Positions 1 to 8,861 of a DNA stretch of 64,000 nucleotides are shown here, in pieces (position 1 is the stretch's first letter; each line of letters starts with the position of its first letter). The notes beneath the pieces are model-generated. The model saw nothing but the letters and a program-made list of their open reading frames with translations, was not told the DNA's origin and did not search any database. Made by a program: the position numbers and the translations under genes. Source of the stretch: Enterocloster clostridioformis (GTDB taxonomy: Bacteria; Bacillota; Clostridia; Lachnospirales; Lachnospiraceae); NCBI RefSeq assembly GCF_020297485.1, contig NZ_JAIWZC010000001.1:4712001-4776000 (forward strand). Direction: 5' to 3'.

Positions 1-141
1 CCGGGCCAGCAGCACATCCAGGATGCGGGCGTGGCCCTGGCCGAAGGTTAGGCCAATCCGGGTGAAATGGGGCTGCATCAGATGTTTTCTTGCCCTTTCC
101 GCTCTCACCAGGAGGCGGCGTACTTGTTCTTGTTTCATCAT
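1..141 (-). CDS. MarR-family transcriptional regulator, N-terminal part
   Basis: Only the first 47 codons are inside the window; the gene continues past base 1. The visible protein starts MMKQEQVRRLLVRAERARKH and continues to a segment ending GQGHARILDVLLAR, which fits the first helices of a MarR-type winged-helix repressor (inferred, since the recognition helix lies outside). It is the third gene of a minus-strand operon, 18 bases behind the second ABC transporter gene. MarR proteins often repress an export operon they belong to, and a perfect 10-bp inverted repeat lies over the promoter of this operon, so autoregulation together with the exporter is likely. Two tandem ATG codons are possible starts. 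Confidence 0.6.
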   Translation of the reverse strand, partial: MMKQEQVRRLLVRAERARKHLMQPHFTRIGLTFGQGHARILDVLLAR

Positions 142-159
142 GGTTCTTGCTTCCTTTCT

Positions 160-2055
160 TTATTCCAGTTCAAACTGGCCTGTGTACAGTTTATAATAAC
201 GCCCTCTCTGGTCAATGAGTTCATCGTGGCTTCCGCGTTCTATGATTTCGCCCTTTTCCAGTACCATAATGGCCTTGGAGTTGCGGACCGTGGACAGTCT
301 GTGAGCGATTACAAAGACGGTGCGCCCTTCCATCAGCGCGTCCATTCCCTTTTCAATGAGTTTTTCCGTCCGGGTGTCAATGGAGCTGGTGGCCTCATCC
401 AGAATCAGCACAGGAGGGCGGGAGATGGCTGCCCGCGCAATAGCCAGAAGCTGGCGCTGCCCCTGGGACAGGTTGGCGCCGTCGCTGTGAAGGGGCGTAT
501 CATAACCCTGGGGCAGACGGCGGATGAAGGAGTGCGCATTGGCTACCCTGGCTGCATTTACCACGTCCTCGTCCGTGGCGTCCAGCCGTCCGTAACGTAT
601 GTTGTCCGCTATGGTTCCTGTGAACAGGTGGGTATCCTGGATGACCATGGAAAGGGAACGGCGCAAATCGTCCTTTTTTATGGTTCTTATGTCAATGCCG
701 TCATAGGTTATGCTTCCCTGCTGTATTTCATAGAAACGGTTCACCAGATTGATGATGGTGGTTTTTCCTGCGCCGGTGGAACCTACAAACGCGATTTTCT
801 GTCCGGGCTTGGCATAAAGGCTGATGCCGTTCAGGATGGTTTTCTCCGGCGTGAATCCGAACACAACCTGGTTGAAACGCACATCCCCCTCAAGGGGAAT
901 GAGACGGAAGCCGGATTGGGAGCCGGTATGAGTCTGCGCCGTATCAACCGAATCCTCATCCGGCACCTTCCAGGCGAAACAGTGGGTAAATTCCCTGCAT
1001 TCTTCCCAGCCGCCATTGTCATTCTTTCGCACATTACACAGTGTCACTGTGCCTTCATCCAGTTCCTGGGTCTCGTTCATCATATCAAAAATGCGCTCGG
1101 CTCCCGACAGGGCGGCCAAAAGAAAGTTTATCTGCTGGGTAAACTGGTTCATGGGCATGGCACTCTGGCGCACATACACCAGATAGGATGCCAGTGTCCC
1201 CAAATCCGTAAGGCCTGACAGGGCAAACAGGCCGCCCACACAGGCTGACAGGGCATAGTTTACATAGGACAGGGCCACTATGGTGGGAACCGTCATGCCG
1301 GAATAGGTCAGGGCTTTGGTGGCCGCTGTTCGGAATGCCTCGTTGCGGCGGCAGAATTCCTCGTAGTCCTGTGCCTCGTGATTGAATACTTTTTCCACCT
1401 TCTGGCCAGCCACCATCTCCTCCACAAAGCCGTTGATGCTGCCCAGGTATTTCTGCTGCTGGGTAAAATACTTCCTGCTCCTTTTTCCATTATAGCGGAT
1501 AAACAGAACCATGAGAATCAGAAATGCCATGACAATAAGGGAAAGACGCCAGTCCAGCACCAGCAGCATGGTAATGGTTCCTGTTATGGTTATGAAGCTC
1601 TGTATCATCATGGCAAAGCTGTTGTTAAGGGCTTCGCTGATGGTGTCCACATCGTTGGTGAAACGGCTCATCAGCTCCCCGTGGGTATGGGCGTCAAAGT
1701 AGGTAAGGGGAAGGCGCTGGGTGTGCCGGAACAAATCGGACCGGATTTCGTTCACCACCTTCTGGGAAATGTGGACCATCATCTGATTGTAGGCATAACA
1801 GGAGAGCGCGCCGCACAGGTACAGCGCTCCCATGACCAGAAGTATTTTCACAAGCCCCGGTATGTCTCCCGGGAGAATGAAACGGTTGATGACCGGTTTT
1901 AACATGTATGTTCCCAATATGCTGGCCAGGGCGCTGATTGTCACCAGGAGGGCGATAACCAGCATATACCACTTGTGCCGCCCCAGATAGCTGAGCATCT
2001 GCTTTAAGGTGCGTCTGGTATCCTTGGGACGGTTATAATTTGCTATTCTTGCCAT
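160..2055 (-). CDS. ABC exporter half-transporter (permease-ATPase fusion), second subunit
   Basis: A 631-residue type IV (ABCB-like) half-transporter: an N-terminal six-helix membrane domain (about residues 30-320) followed by a nucleotide-binding domain. Visible motifs are Walker A GSTGAGKTT, the Q-loop in MVIQDTHLF, signature LSQGQRQ, Walker B VLILDEATS and the H-loop in VIAHRLSTV. It overlaps the preceding transporter gene by one base (TAATG), so the two are translationally coupled and almost certainly form a heterodimer. A stretch of about 60 residues near 340-400, rich in acidic and polar residues, separates the membrane and ATPase domains and is longer than usual. The substrate cannot be read from sequence; the MarR partner points to drug or toxic-metabolite efflux (inference). 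Confidence 0.9.
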   Translation of the reverse strand: MARIANYNRPKDTRRTLKQMLSYLGRHKWYMLVIALLVTISALASILGTYMLKPVINRFILPGDIPGLVKILLVMGALYLCGALSCYAYNQMMVHISQKVVNEIRSDLFRHTQRLPLTYFDAHTHGELMSRFTNDVDTISEALNNSFAMMIQSFITITGTITMLLVLDWRLSLIVMAFLILMVLFIRYNGKRSRKYFTQQQKYLGSINGFVEEMVAGQKVEKVFNHEAQDYEEFCRRNEAFRTAATKALTYSGMTVPTIVALSYVNYALSACVGGLFALSGLTDLGTLASYLVYVRQSAMPMNQFTQQINFLLAALSGAERIFDMMNETQELDEGTVTLCNVRKNDNGGWEECREFTHCFAWKVPDEDSVDTAQTHTGSQSGFRLIPLEGDVRFNQVVFGFTPEKTILNGISLYAKPGQKIAFVGSTGAGKTTIINLVNRFYEIQQGSITYDGIDIRTIKKDDLRRSLSMVIQDTHLFTGTIADNIRYGRLDATDEDVVNAARVANAHSFIRRLPQGYDTPLHSDGANLSQGQRQLLAIARAAISRPPVLILDEATSSIDTRTEKLIEKGMDALMEGRTVFVIAHRLSTVRNSKAIMVLEKGEIIERGSHDELIDQRGRYYKLYTGQFELE

Positions 2056-3779
2056 TACAGATTCGCCCCTTCCTGTTGAGAATGATAGATGTCCTGATAA
2101 ATCTGGTTGGAAGCCAGCAGGGTTTCGTGGCTGCCTACCGCGTTCACCCGTCCGTCCTCCAGTATAATGATTTGGTCTGCGTGGGCCACTGAGGATATGC
2201 GCTGGGCAATGATGATTTTGGTTGTATCCGGCATGCTCTTTGCCAGTCCGTCCCGGATTTTGGCCTCTGTGGCAGTATCCACCGCGCTGGTGGAATCATC
2301 CAGAATCAGCACCTTGGGAGACTTGAGGATAGCCCTGGCAATGCAGAGTCTCTGCTTCTGCCCGCCTGACACATTGATGCCTCCCTGGCCCAGCTCTGTT
2401 TCATATCCGCGTTCCAGGCGGTCGATGAATTCATCCACGCAGGCAATGCGGCAGGCCTCCTCGATTTCCTGGTCCGTGGCCGTTTCCCTGCCCCAGCGCA
2501 GGTTATCCTTTACCGTACCGGAAAACAGGGTATTTTTCTGGAGCACCATGGCGATGGAATCCCTCAGTCTCTTAAGGGGGTATTCCCGGACCGGGCGGCC
2601 ATCTATATATACCGTGCCATTCGTGACATCATAGAGTCTGGGAATCAGCTGCACCAGCGTGCTCTTGGCAGCGCCTGTCTGGCCGATGATGCCCACGGTC
2701 TGTCCCGCCTTTATATGAAAGGAAATGTCGGAGAGCACATATTCGGCAGCATCCTGGTTGTATTTAAAGTACACATGCTCAAACCGGATATCGCCATGCT
2801 CCACTTCCAGGGGACTGGATCCGTCCTCCTTGATGTCGATTTCCTCATCCATGACTTCCGAGATACGTTTCCAGGAAGCCAGGGCTCTGGTGGTCATGAG
2901 GAACACATTGGAGAACATCATCAGTGAATTTAAAACCTGCAGGACATAGCTCAGGAAACCGGTGAGCTCACCCACCTTCACGCCGCCTATGGTGACCAGC
3001 CTGCCGCCGAACCACAGGATGCACAGGATGGTGGAGTACATGACTAACTGCATGGCAGGCATGTTTAAGACTGCCAGACGGAAGGCTTTTTCCGCCGTGA
3101 ACCGCAGATTGTAATTGACCTCCTCGAATTTCCGGATTTCATGGTCGCCTCTGACATAGGATTTCACCACACGGATGGCGGTCAGGTTTTCCTGAATGAT
3201 GCGGTTGACCATGTCGATGGCGCCCTGCATCACGCTGTACAGGGGGCGCACACGGCTGATAATGAAAAACAGCAGAGCTCCCAGCACAGGGGCAGCCACC
3301 AGAAATACCATGGCCAGCTGCGGATTGATGTAAAAGGAGGCAGCCATGGCGGTGAGCATCATGACCGGGGATCGGAAAGCGGGCCGCATGCCTGCGGCCA
3401 CGGAGTTCTGTATGGTGGTTACGTCGCTGGTAAGACGGGTCACCAGGGAGGAGCTGCTGAAATGGTCTGTGTTGGCAAAGGAAAACTGCTGCAGCTTTGC
3501 AAACTCCGCCTTGCGGATTTCGGCTCCCAGTCCCTGGCCGCACCGGGCCGAGAACATGGCGGAGCCCTGGCCCAGCACAAGGGAGATAAGGGCAAAGAGA
3601 ACCATCTGCAGCCCTTTCATCAGGATATAGCGCCTGTCTCCATTGACCACGCCCACATCCACAATGGAAGCCATGACCAGGGGGATGATGAGCTCAAACA
3701 CGGTTTCGGCTTCAATACAGAAGACGGCCATGACGGCATCCCTTTTGTAGGGCTTCAGATAAGATAAAAATTCCTTCAT
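2055..3779 (-). CDS. ABC exporter half-transporter (permease-ATPase fusion), first subunit
   Basis: A 574-residue half-transporter with six transmembrane helices (about residues 20-310) and a C-terminal ATPase. Walker A is GQTGAAKST, where the usual glycine before Lys is Ala; the signature is VSGGQKQR and Walker B is VLILDDSTS. The residue after Walker B Asp is Asp rather than the catalytic Glu found in the partner, so this is probably the subunit with the degenerate ATP site of a heterodimeric exporter (family knowledge). The start at 3779 was chosen over one 36 bases upstream because AGGAGG lies seven bases before it. First gene of the operon with the second half-transporter and the MarR gene. 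Confidence 0.9.
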   Translation of the reverse strand: MKEFLSYLKPYKRDAVMAVFCIEAETVFELIIPLVMASIVDVGVVNGDRRYILMKGLQMVLFALISLVLGQGSAMFSARCGQGLGAEIRKAEFAKLQQFSFANTDHFSSSSLVTRLTSDVTTIQNSVAAGMRPAFRSPVMMLTAMAASFYINPQLAMVFLVAAPVLGALLFFIISRVRPLYSVMQGAIDMVNRIIQENLTAIRVVKSYVRGDHEIRKFEEVNYNLRFTAEKAFRLAVLNMPAMQLVMYSTILCILWFGGRLVTIGGVKVGELTGFLSYVLQVLNSLMMFSNVFLMTTRALASWKRISEVMDEEIDIKEDGSSPLEVEHGDIRFEHVYFKYNQDAAEYVLSDISFHIKAGQTVGIIGQTGAAKSTLVQLIPRLYDVTNGTVYIDGRPVREYPLKRLRDSIAMVLQKNTLFSGTVKDNLRWGRETATDQEIEEACRIACVDEFIDRLERGYETELGQGGINVSGGQKQRLCIARAILKSPKVLILDDSTSAVDTATEAKIRDGLAKSMPDTTKIIIAQRISSVAHADQIIILEDGRVNAVGSHETLLASNQIYQDIYHSQQEGANL

Positions 3780-3817
3780 TCCGGAATCCTCCTTCATTGA
3801 TTGTTTCATTTGCAATC

Positions 3818-3867
3818 ACAATAGTTGCACATACAACTATTGTATGCTCATGTATTGAAAATGTCAA
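3818..3867 (-). promoter_or_regulatory. Promoter and MarR-type operator of the ABC exporter operon
   Basis: On the minus strand TTGACA (3862-3867) and TACAAT (3839-3844) are separated by 17 bases, a near-consensus sigma-A promoter. A perfect inverted repeat with 10-bp arms, ACAATAGTTG and CAACTATTGT (3818-3827 and 3834-3843), separated by six bases, overlaps the -10 box and the start region. Binding there would block transcription, so it is the obvious site for the MarR-family regulator encoded at the end of the same operon. The promoter is read directly; the identity of the binding protein is inferred. Confidence 0.75.
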
Positions 3868-3941
3868 TCGTGTTGTGATATACTCTTAGATATGCATGGG
3901 AATGAAAACAGAAACGCTCTAAGTCAAAAGAGGAGAACAAT

Positions 3942-4676
3942 ATGAGAAGGATAATTTGCGTGCCGTTTTTGCTGGCGGCCCTGACGGCGCTGTCTGTCCT
4001 GCCGGTTCAGGACTGTCTGGCCTATGGGCCGGGAGACAGTTGGTATTATGGCTATTACCGCAGAGGCGGTCCCGGAGTGGAGTATGATTACGGGACGGCG
4101 CCGTCAGGAACCTACGATTACGGCGGCCCTTCGGCGCCTCAGGGCAATGCCCAGGTCACCGCGGATAATACGGTCAGGGCTTATCCCGGCTTTAACTCTA
4201 ATGTGCCGGACACGTCCACTGCCCAGTTTGCCCCCGGATACTGGTGGGATCCCAATGACGATTATTGGGACGACTGGGATGAATGGGACGACGAGGATGA
4301 CTGGTGGTATTACAACGGAGGCCCCGGAGTACAGTACGGCCAGGGCTGGAGATACAGTCCCGGAGGCTGGTGGTTCCAGCTCTATGGCGGCAGCTGGCTG
4401 TCAGGGGGGTGGCAGCTCATACATAACAGATGGTACCGCTTTGACCAAAATGGATATATGCTGACCGGGTGGTTTACGGACAGCGACAATAACCGCTATT
4501 ATCTGAATCCCCTGGATGACGGTACCCTGGGGATGATGCGCACAGGCTGGCAGATGATAGACGGAAAGCTTTATTATTTCAATACCCAGTCAGACGGGAC
4601 CATGGGACGCCTGCTTGTAAACACCACAACCCCGGACGGCTATGTGGTGGGAGCGGACGGGGTTTTGATTCAGTAG
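3942..4676 (+). CDS. Secreted protein with choline/glucan-type cell-wall-binding repeats
   Basis: A 244-residue exported protein. Residues 1-28 are a signal peptide (basic MRR, hydrophobic core, likely cleavage after CLA). Residues about 30-90 are rich in Gly, Tyr and Pro, and about 98-120 is a very acidic, Trp-rich stretch (repeats of DD, DW and DEW). From about residue 125 to the end come aromatic repeats such as GGWQLIHNRWYRFDQNGYM, GWFTDSDNNRYYLN and GWQMIDGKLYYFN, characteristic of cell-wall-binding repeats (CW_binding family). There is no catalytic domain, so it is probably a wall-attached surface protein of unknown role. AGAGGAG lies just before the ATG. It is transcribed divergently from the ABC operon and followed by its own terminator. 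Confidence 0.75.
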   Translation: MRRIICVPFLLAALTALSVLPVQDCLAYGPGDSWYYGYYRRGGPGVEYDYGTAPSGTYDYGGPSAPQGNAQVTADNTVRAYPGFNSNVPDTSTAQFAPGYWWDPNDDYWDDWDEWDDEDDWWYYNGGPGVQYGQGWRYSPGGWWFQLYGGSWLSGGWQLIHNRWYRFDQNGYMLTGWFTDSDNNRYYLNPLDDGTLGMMRTGWQMIDGKLYYFNTQSDGTMGRLLVNTTTPDGYVVGADGVLIQ

Positions 4677-4682
4677 CGGAGA

Positions 4683-4727
4683 AAACCCCGGCGCCTGTGG
4701 CAAGCAGGAGCCGGGGTTTCCTGATTT
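4683..4727 (+). terminator. Rho-independent terminator of the cell-wall-binding protein gene
   Basis: Ten-bp perfect stem AAACCCCGGC / GCCGGGGTTT (4683-4692 and 4710-4719) followed by a short T-rich run, starting seven bases after the stop codon. Confidence 0.85.
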
Positions 4728-5054
4728 TTGTCGTATGGTAAATTTAAGACCAGAAGCAATTTTTTCTTTCGTATCCTTATTTATATGGTAACTGTATGGT
4801 AATCCCTCTCTTTTGTATCTTGGTTCAATGCCTGGGAGCCGTTCCATCCGGTATGTGTGTGATGGAGTGTAATGCAATGTTGGAATTTCGCGCGGCTCTT
4901 TGCCGCCCTTTTGGTTTATGATTGTATGTTCCGGAATCCCTGTCCCCTGGGGCTTTAGCGGCTGCCCGCTCCTGCCCCGGCATCTTTCTTTCATCCGTTC
5001 ATAATGTTAATGCGGGGCGGGGATTTTTTATTGCAAAAAAAAAATTGCCGCTTA
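4728..5054. other. Intergenic region without recognisable gene
   Basis: About 330 bases between the terminator and the next promoter. An open frame exists on the minus strand (4590-4994), but it crosses the terminator, resembles no family I know and has no good ribosome binding site. A run of ten A residues lies near 5035-5044. I see no RNA gene or repeat here. Confidence 0.5.
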
Positions 5055-5083
5055 TTGCCAGTGTACATATTATGTGATAATAT
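5055..5083 (+). promoter_or_regulatory. Sigma-A promoter of the TSUP transporter gene
   Basis: TTGCCA (5055-5060) and TAATAT (5078-5083) with 17 bases between. Transcription would begin near 5090, which places an in-frame ATG at 5089 at or before the RNA start and supports the downstream start at 5116. Confidence 0.65.
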
Positions 5084-5115
5084 AAAGGTTGTTTTACAGA
5101 AAAGAGGATACAATC

Positions 5116-5871
5116 ATGTTACAATATCTCATTGTGTGCCCGTTGGTATTCCTGGCCGGACTGGTGGATTCCATTGCAGGAGGAGGCGGGCTTATTGCCT
5201 TGCCTGCATATCTTATTGCAGGGGTGCCCGCCCATGTGGCACTGGGTACCAATAAGCTCAGCTCAGCCCTGGGCACCACTGTTTCCACGGCCCGCCTGGC
5301 AAAGCACGGTTTTCTGAAGGGAAAGGTGTTCATGGCGGTCTGTTCCTCGGCGGCAGCCCTGACAGGCTCGGCCCTGGGAGCCCATCTGGCCCTCATGGTG
5401 CCGGAATCCGTCATTAAGCACATGATGATTGTGGTGCTGCCCGTTGCAGCGTTTTACGTGCTCAGGAACAAGGATATGGGAGCGAGGGACAGGACGGATG
5501 ATATTTCCAGAAACAAGGTGTTTGCCGTCTGCATGGCGGCAGCCTTTTTTGTGGGGGGATATGACGGCTTTTACGGACCCGGAACAGGAACCTTCCTGAT
5601 TCTTATTCTCACAGGGGCTGCCGGGCTGGACGCCCGCAGCGCTTCCGCCCAGACAAAGGTAATCAACCTTTCCTCCAATATTGCGGCCCTTGTGACCTTT
5701 ATTGCCACTGGAAATGTCTGCTACCCGCTGGGGCTTACGGCAGGCGTCTGTTCCATCGCGGGACACTATATCGGGGCAGGCATGGTGGCCCACGACGGAC
5801 AGAAGGTGGTCCGTCCCGTGGTCCTGATGGTGCTTGGGGTATTGTTTATTAAAATAGTAAGCGGCGCATAG
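5116..5871 (+). CDS. TSUP-family (TauE/SafE) membrane transporter
   Basis: A 251-residue integral membrane protein of the sulfite exporter TauE/SafE (TSUP) family. The family's repeated half-motifs are visible: GLVDSIAGGGGL near the N-terminus with GTNKLSSALGT after it, and in the second half GGYDGFYGPGTGTF with TKVINLSSNIAAL. About seven to eight hydrophobic segments are present. Substrates in this family are small organic or sulfur-containing anions; which one is not evident. The start at 5116 has an AGAGGA box seven bases upstream. The next gene, prmA, begins 19 bases after the stop and may be co-transcribed. Confidence 0.85.
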   Translation: MLQYLIVCPLVFLAGLVDSIAGGGGLIALPAYLIAGVPAHVALGTNKLSSALGTTVSTARLAKHGFLKGKVFMAVCSSAAALTGSALGAHLALMVPESVIKHMMIVVLPVAAFYVLRNKDMGARDRTDDISRNKVFAVCMAAAFFVGGYDGFYGPGTGTFLILILTGAAGLDARSASAQTKVINLSSNIAALVTFIATGNVCYPLGLTAGVCSIAGHYIGAGMVAHDGQKVVRPVVLMVLGVLFIKIVSGA

Positions 5872-5889
5872 GAAATAGGAGTGAATTAT

Positions 5890-6846
5890 ATGAAATGGAA
5901 GAAATTTACATTAACAACCACCACTGAGGCGGTAGACCTGATTAGCAGCATGTTTGACGACATTGGTATAGAAGGAATCGAAATCGAGGATAATGTGCCC
6001 CTGACGGAGAAGGAGACAAAGGGAATGTTCATTGACATCCTTCCTGAGCTTCCTCCGGACGAAGGGGTTGCCAGGATAAGCTTTTACCTGGATGATGACG
6101 CGGATGTGGCGGATTATCTCAAACGGGTGGAAGAGGGCCTGGACGAGCTGTCGCCATTTGCGGAGCTGGGCGCCAGAACTATCACCGCGTCGGAGACAGA
6201 GGACAAGGACTGGATTAACAACTGGAAACAGTACTTTAAGCCCTTTACAGTGGACGATATTCTGATTAAGCCTACCTGGGAAACCATACCGGAGGAGCAC
6301 AAGGACAAGCTTCTGGTGCAGATTGATCCGGGTACTGCCTTTGGAACCGGTATGCATGAGACCACCCAGCTGTGCATCCGCCAGCTTAAGAAGTATGTGA
6401 ACCGGGACACCCTTGTGCTGGATGTGGGAACAGGCAGCGGCATTCTGGGAATCACGGCCCTGAAACTGGGGGCTAAAGAGGTGTGGGGCACGGATCTGGA
6501 TGAAAATGCCATTAACGCCGTAAGAGAGAACCTGGAAGCCAACAGCATTCCTGAGGACAGGTTTCATGTACTCCAAGGGAATATCATAGATCAGCTTTCC
6601 GTAAAGGAATGGGCAGGATACGGCAAGTACGATGTGGCGGTGGCCAACATACTGGCAGATGTCATCATTCTGCTGGTGGACGAGATACCTGCCCACCTGA
6701 AAAAGGGCGGTATTTTCATCACCTCCGGCATTATTGATATGAAGGAGGAAGCGGTGAAGGAGGCGTTTGCACGCTGCCGGGAGCTGGAAATGGTGGAAAT
6801 CACATACCAGGGAGAATGGGTGAGCGTGACCGCCAGAAGGAAATAG
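5890..6846 (+). CDS. prmA: Ribosomal protein L11 methyltransferase PrmA
   Basis: A 318-residue class I SAM-dependent methyltransferase that trimethylates ribosomal protein L11. The N-terminal L11-recognition domain occupies roughly residues 1-110. The catalytic domain shows TAFGTGMHETTQ, the SAM-binding glycine motif DVGTGSGILGI and the NIL motif in VANILADVI, all typical of PrmA. The length fits the family. The ATG at 5890 was preferred over a GTG at 5881 because AGGAG ends eight bases before it and directly abuts the GTG. It forms a two-gene unit with rsmE, 30 bases downstream. Confidence 0.95.
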   Translation: MKWKKFTLTTTTEAVDLISSMFDDIGIEGIEIEDNVPLTEKETKGMFIDILPELPPDEGVARISFYLDDDADVADYLKRVEEGLDELSPFAELGARTITASETEDKDWINNWKQYFKPFTVDDILIKPTWETIPEEHKDKLLVQIDPGTAFGTGMHETTQLCIRQLKKYVNRDTLVLDVGTGSGILGITALKLGAKEVWGTDLDENAINAVRENLEANSIPEDRFHVLQGNIIDQLSVKEWAGYGKYDVAVANILADVIILLVDEIPAHLKKGGIFITSGIIDMKEEAVKEAFARCRELEMVEITYQGEWVSVTARRK

Positions 6847-6876
6847 GATGAATGAGGAAGGACCTGAGGGAAAGCC

Positions 6877-7626
6877 ATGCATCATTTTTTTGTGAACCCT
6901 GAACAGGTGGAGGACGGCCTGATACGGATAACCGGCCCTGACGTGAACCACATAAAGAATGTTCTGCGCGTAAGGCAGGGGGAGAAAATGCTGGTCAGCG
7001 ACGGCACCGGCAGGGATTACCTGTGCCAGGCAGAAGAAATCGCCGGACAGGAGGTCGCGGTGCGGATTCTTGAGACAAAGGAGGAGGGGAGGGAGCTTCC
7101 TTCCAGAATCTGGCTCTTCCAGGGACTGCCCAAATCTGATAAGATGGAATTCATCATCCAGAAGGCAGTGGAGCTGGGGGCGGCCGGCATTGTGCCGGTG
7201 TCCACCAGAAACACGGTGGTCAAGCTGGAGCCGAAAAAGGAAGAGGCCAAGCGCAAGCGGTGGCAGGCCATCGCAGAGAGCGCTGCCAAGCAGTCCAAGC
7301 GCAGTCTGGTTCCGCAGGTATGCGGCGTCATGACGCTGAAGGAAGCCTTTGACTATGTGGAGAGCCGGGGCTTTTCCATGCGTCTCATTCCCTATGAACA
7401 TGAGGAGGGGATGGCCGGCACAAAGGCGGAATTAGACACCCTTGGGCCGGGGCAGGACATTGCTGTGTTCATTGGTCCGGAGGGCGGATTTGATGAACGT
7501 GAGATAGATCTGGCCCTTTCAAAGGGGGTGCGGCCCATCAGCCTGGGGCGCAGGATACTGAGGACGGAGACAGCGGGCCTGGCCGTGCTGTCGGTACTTA
7601 TGATGCGGCTGGAAGGGGCGCTGTAA
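6877..7626 (+). CDS. rsmE: 16S rRNA (uracil-1498-N3)-methyltransferase RsmE
   Basis: A 249-residue SPOUT-class methyltransferase that N3-methylates U1498 of 16S rRNA. The N-terminal PUA-like domain (about 1-70) contains HHFFVNPEQV and HIKNVLRVRQGE. The C-terminal trefoil-knot SAM site shows FIGPEGGFDEREI and SLGRRILRTETA, which are diagnostic of the family. It follows prmA and precedes the cysteine desulfurase gene by 13 bases, so prmA, rsmE, the desulfurase and thiI may be one RNA and ribosome-modification operon. Confidence 0.95.
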   Translation: MHHFFVNPEQVEDGLIRITGPDVNHIKNVLRVRQGEKMLVSDGTGRDYLCQAEEIAGQEVAVRILETKEEGRELPSRIWLFQGLPKSDKMEFIIQKAVELGAAGIVPVSTRNTVVKLEPKKEEAKRKRWQAIAESAAKQSKRSLVPQVCGVMTLKEAFDYVESRGFSMRLIPYEHEEGMAGTKAELDTLGPGQDIAVFIGPEGGFDEREIDLALSKGVRPISLGRRILRTETAGLAVLSVLMMRLEGAL

Positions 7627-7639
7627 AGGAGTTTGTATA

Positions 7640-8794
7640 ATGGAAGCATATTTTGACAATTCAGCCACCACGCGTGTATTTGACAGCGTAAAGGATATTG
7701 TGGTGAAAACCATGACGGAGGATTACGGCAATCCGTCCGCCAAGCACAGAAAGGGAATGGAGGCGGAGCGGTATGTGCGTCAGGCAGCTGCGGACATTGC
7801 CAGGACATTAAAGGTCAGGGATAAGGAAATCCTGTTCACCTCCGGCGGCACGGAATCCAACAATATGGCTCTTATCGGCACTGCCATGGCAAACCAGAGA
7901 GCCGGAAAGCATATCATCAGTACCAGAATCGAACACGCCTCGGTTTACAAACCCCTGGAGTATCTGGAGCAGCAGGGGTTTGAGGTCACATATCTGTCTG
8001 TGGACAGCCAGGGCCATATATCACTGGAGGAGCTGGAATCCGCCATCCGTCAGGACACCATACTGGTATCCATCATGTATGTAAACAACGAGGTGGGCGC
8101 CATTGAGCCGGTGGAACAGATTGCATCCCTTGTCCACGGGAAGAATCCTTCCATCCTTTTCCATGTGGACGCCATACAGGCATACGGCAAGCTTGCCATA
8201 CGTCCGAAGAAGCAGGGAATCGACCTGTTGTCTGTCAGCGCCCATAAGATTCACGGCCCCAAGGGAGTGGGGTTTCTCTACATCGACGAGAGGGTGAAGA
8301 TTCGTCCCCTTCTCTACGGAGGCGGCCAGCAGAAGGATATGCGTTCAGGCACGGAAAATGTTCCGGGCATTGCGGGCATGGGCCAGGCGGCCAGGGAAAT
8401 TTACACGGACCATCAGCAGAAGGTGGAGTACATCACCGGCCTGAAGGATTACATGACAGACCGCATGGCGTCGCTGCCGGGTGTCACCGTCAACAGCCGC
8501 AAGGGAATGGAGAGCGCGCCCCAGATTGTCAGCGCAAGCTTTCAAGGGGTGAGAAGCGAGGTCCTTCTTCATGCCCTGGAGGACAAGGGAATCTATGTTT
8601 CTTCCGGATCCGCCTGTTCTTCCAACCATCCGGCAATCAGCGGAACCTTAAAGGCCATTGGAGTCAGGCAGGAACTGTTGGATTCTACGCTGAGGTTCAG
8701 TTTTGGCGTGTTCAACACAAAGGAAGAGATAGATTACTGTATGGAAGTCCTGGAAGAGCTTCTGCCGGTACTGAGAAAGTACCACAGAGGCTGA
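7640..8794 (+). CDS. Cysteine desulfurase of the NifS/IscS family (ThiI partner)
   Basis: A 384-residue PLP-dependent enzyme that takes sulfur from L-cysteine. The N-terminus YFDNSATTRV, the PLP lysine in SAHKIHGPKGVGF and the persulfide-forming cysteine in SSGSACSS are all present. In Firmicutes a desulfurase encoded directly upstream of thiI supplies sulfur for 4-thiouridine in tRNA, because the local ThiI lacks a rhodanese domain; the same arrangement is seen here (68 bases apart). No iscU or other iron-sulfur assembly gene is nearby, supporting a dedicated tRNA-thiolation role. Confidence 0.92.
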   Translation: MEAYFDNSATTRVFDSVKDIVVKTMTEDYGNPSAKHRKGMEAERYVRQAAADIARTLKVRDKEILFTSGGTESNNMALIGTAMANQRAGKHIISTRIEHASVYKPLEYLEQQGFEVTYLSVDSQGHISLEELESAIRQDTILVSIMYVNNEVGAIEPVEQIASLVHGKNPSILFHVDAIQAYGKLAIRPKKQGIDLLSVSAHKIHGPKGVGFLYIDERVKIRPLLYGGGQQKDMRSGTENVPGIAGMGQAAREIYTDHQQKVEYITGLKDYMTDRMASLPGVTVNSRKGMESAPQIVSASFQGVRSEVLLHALEDKGIYVSSGSACSSNHPAISGTLKAIGVRQELLDSTLRFSFGVFNTKEEIDYCMEVLEELLPVLRKYHRG

Positions 8795-8861
8795 TACATG
8801 TAAATGAAACGTCCACGCAGGATAACCAGGCGGACGATTAAGCGATAGAAAGAGGTAAAAG

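Noticed and set aside
4590..4994. A 134-codon minus-strand frame between the wall-binding protein and TSUP genes
   Set aside because: It overlaps the end of the plus-strand gene and crosses its terminator, has no family resemblance and no ribosome binding site.
5911..7401. A 496-codon minus-strand frame across prmA and rsmE
   Set aside because: It lies antisense to two clearly recognised genes and its composition (His/Leu/Gln-rich) is that of a shadow frame in GC-rich DNA.
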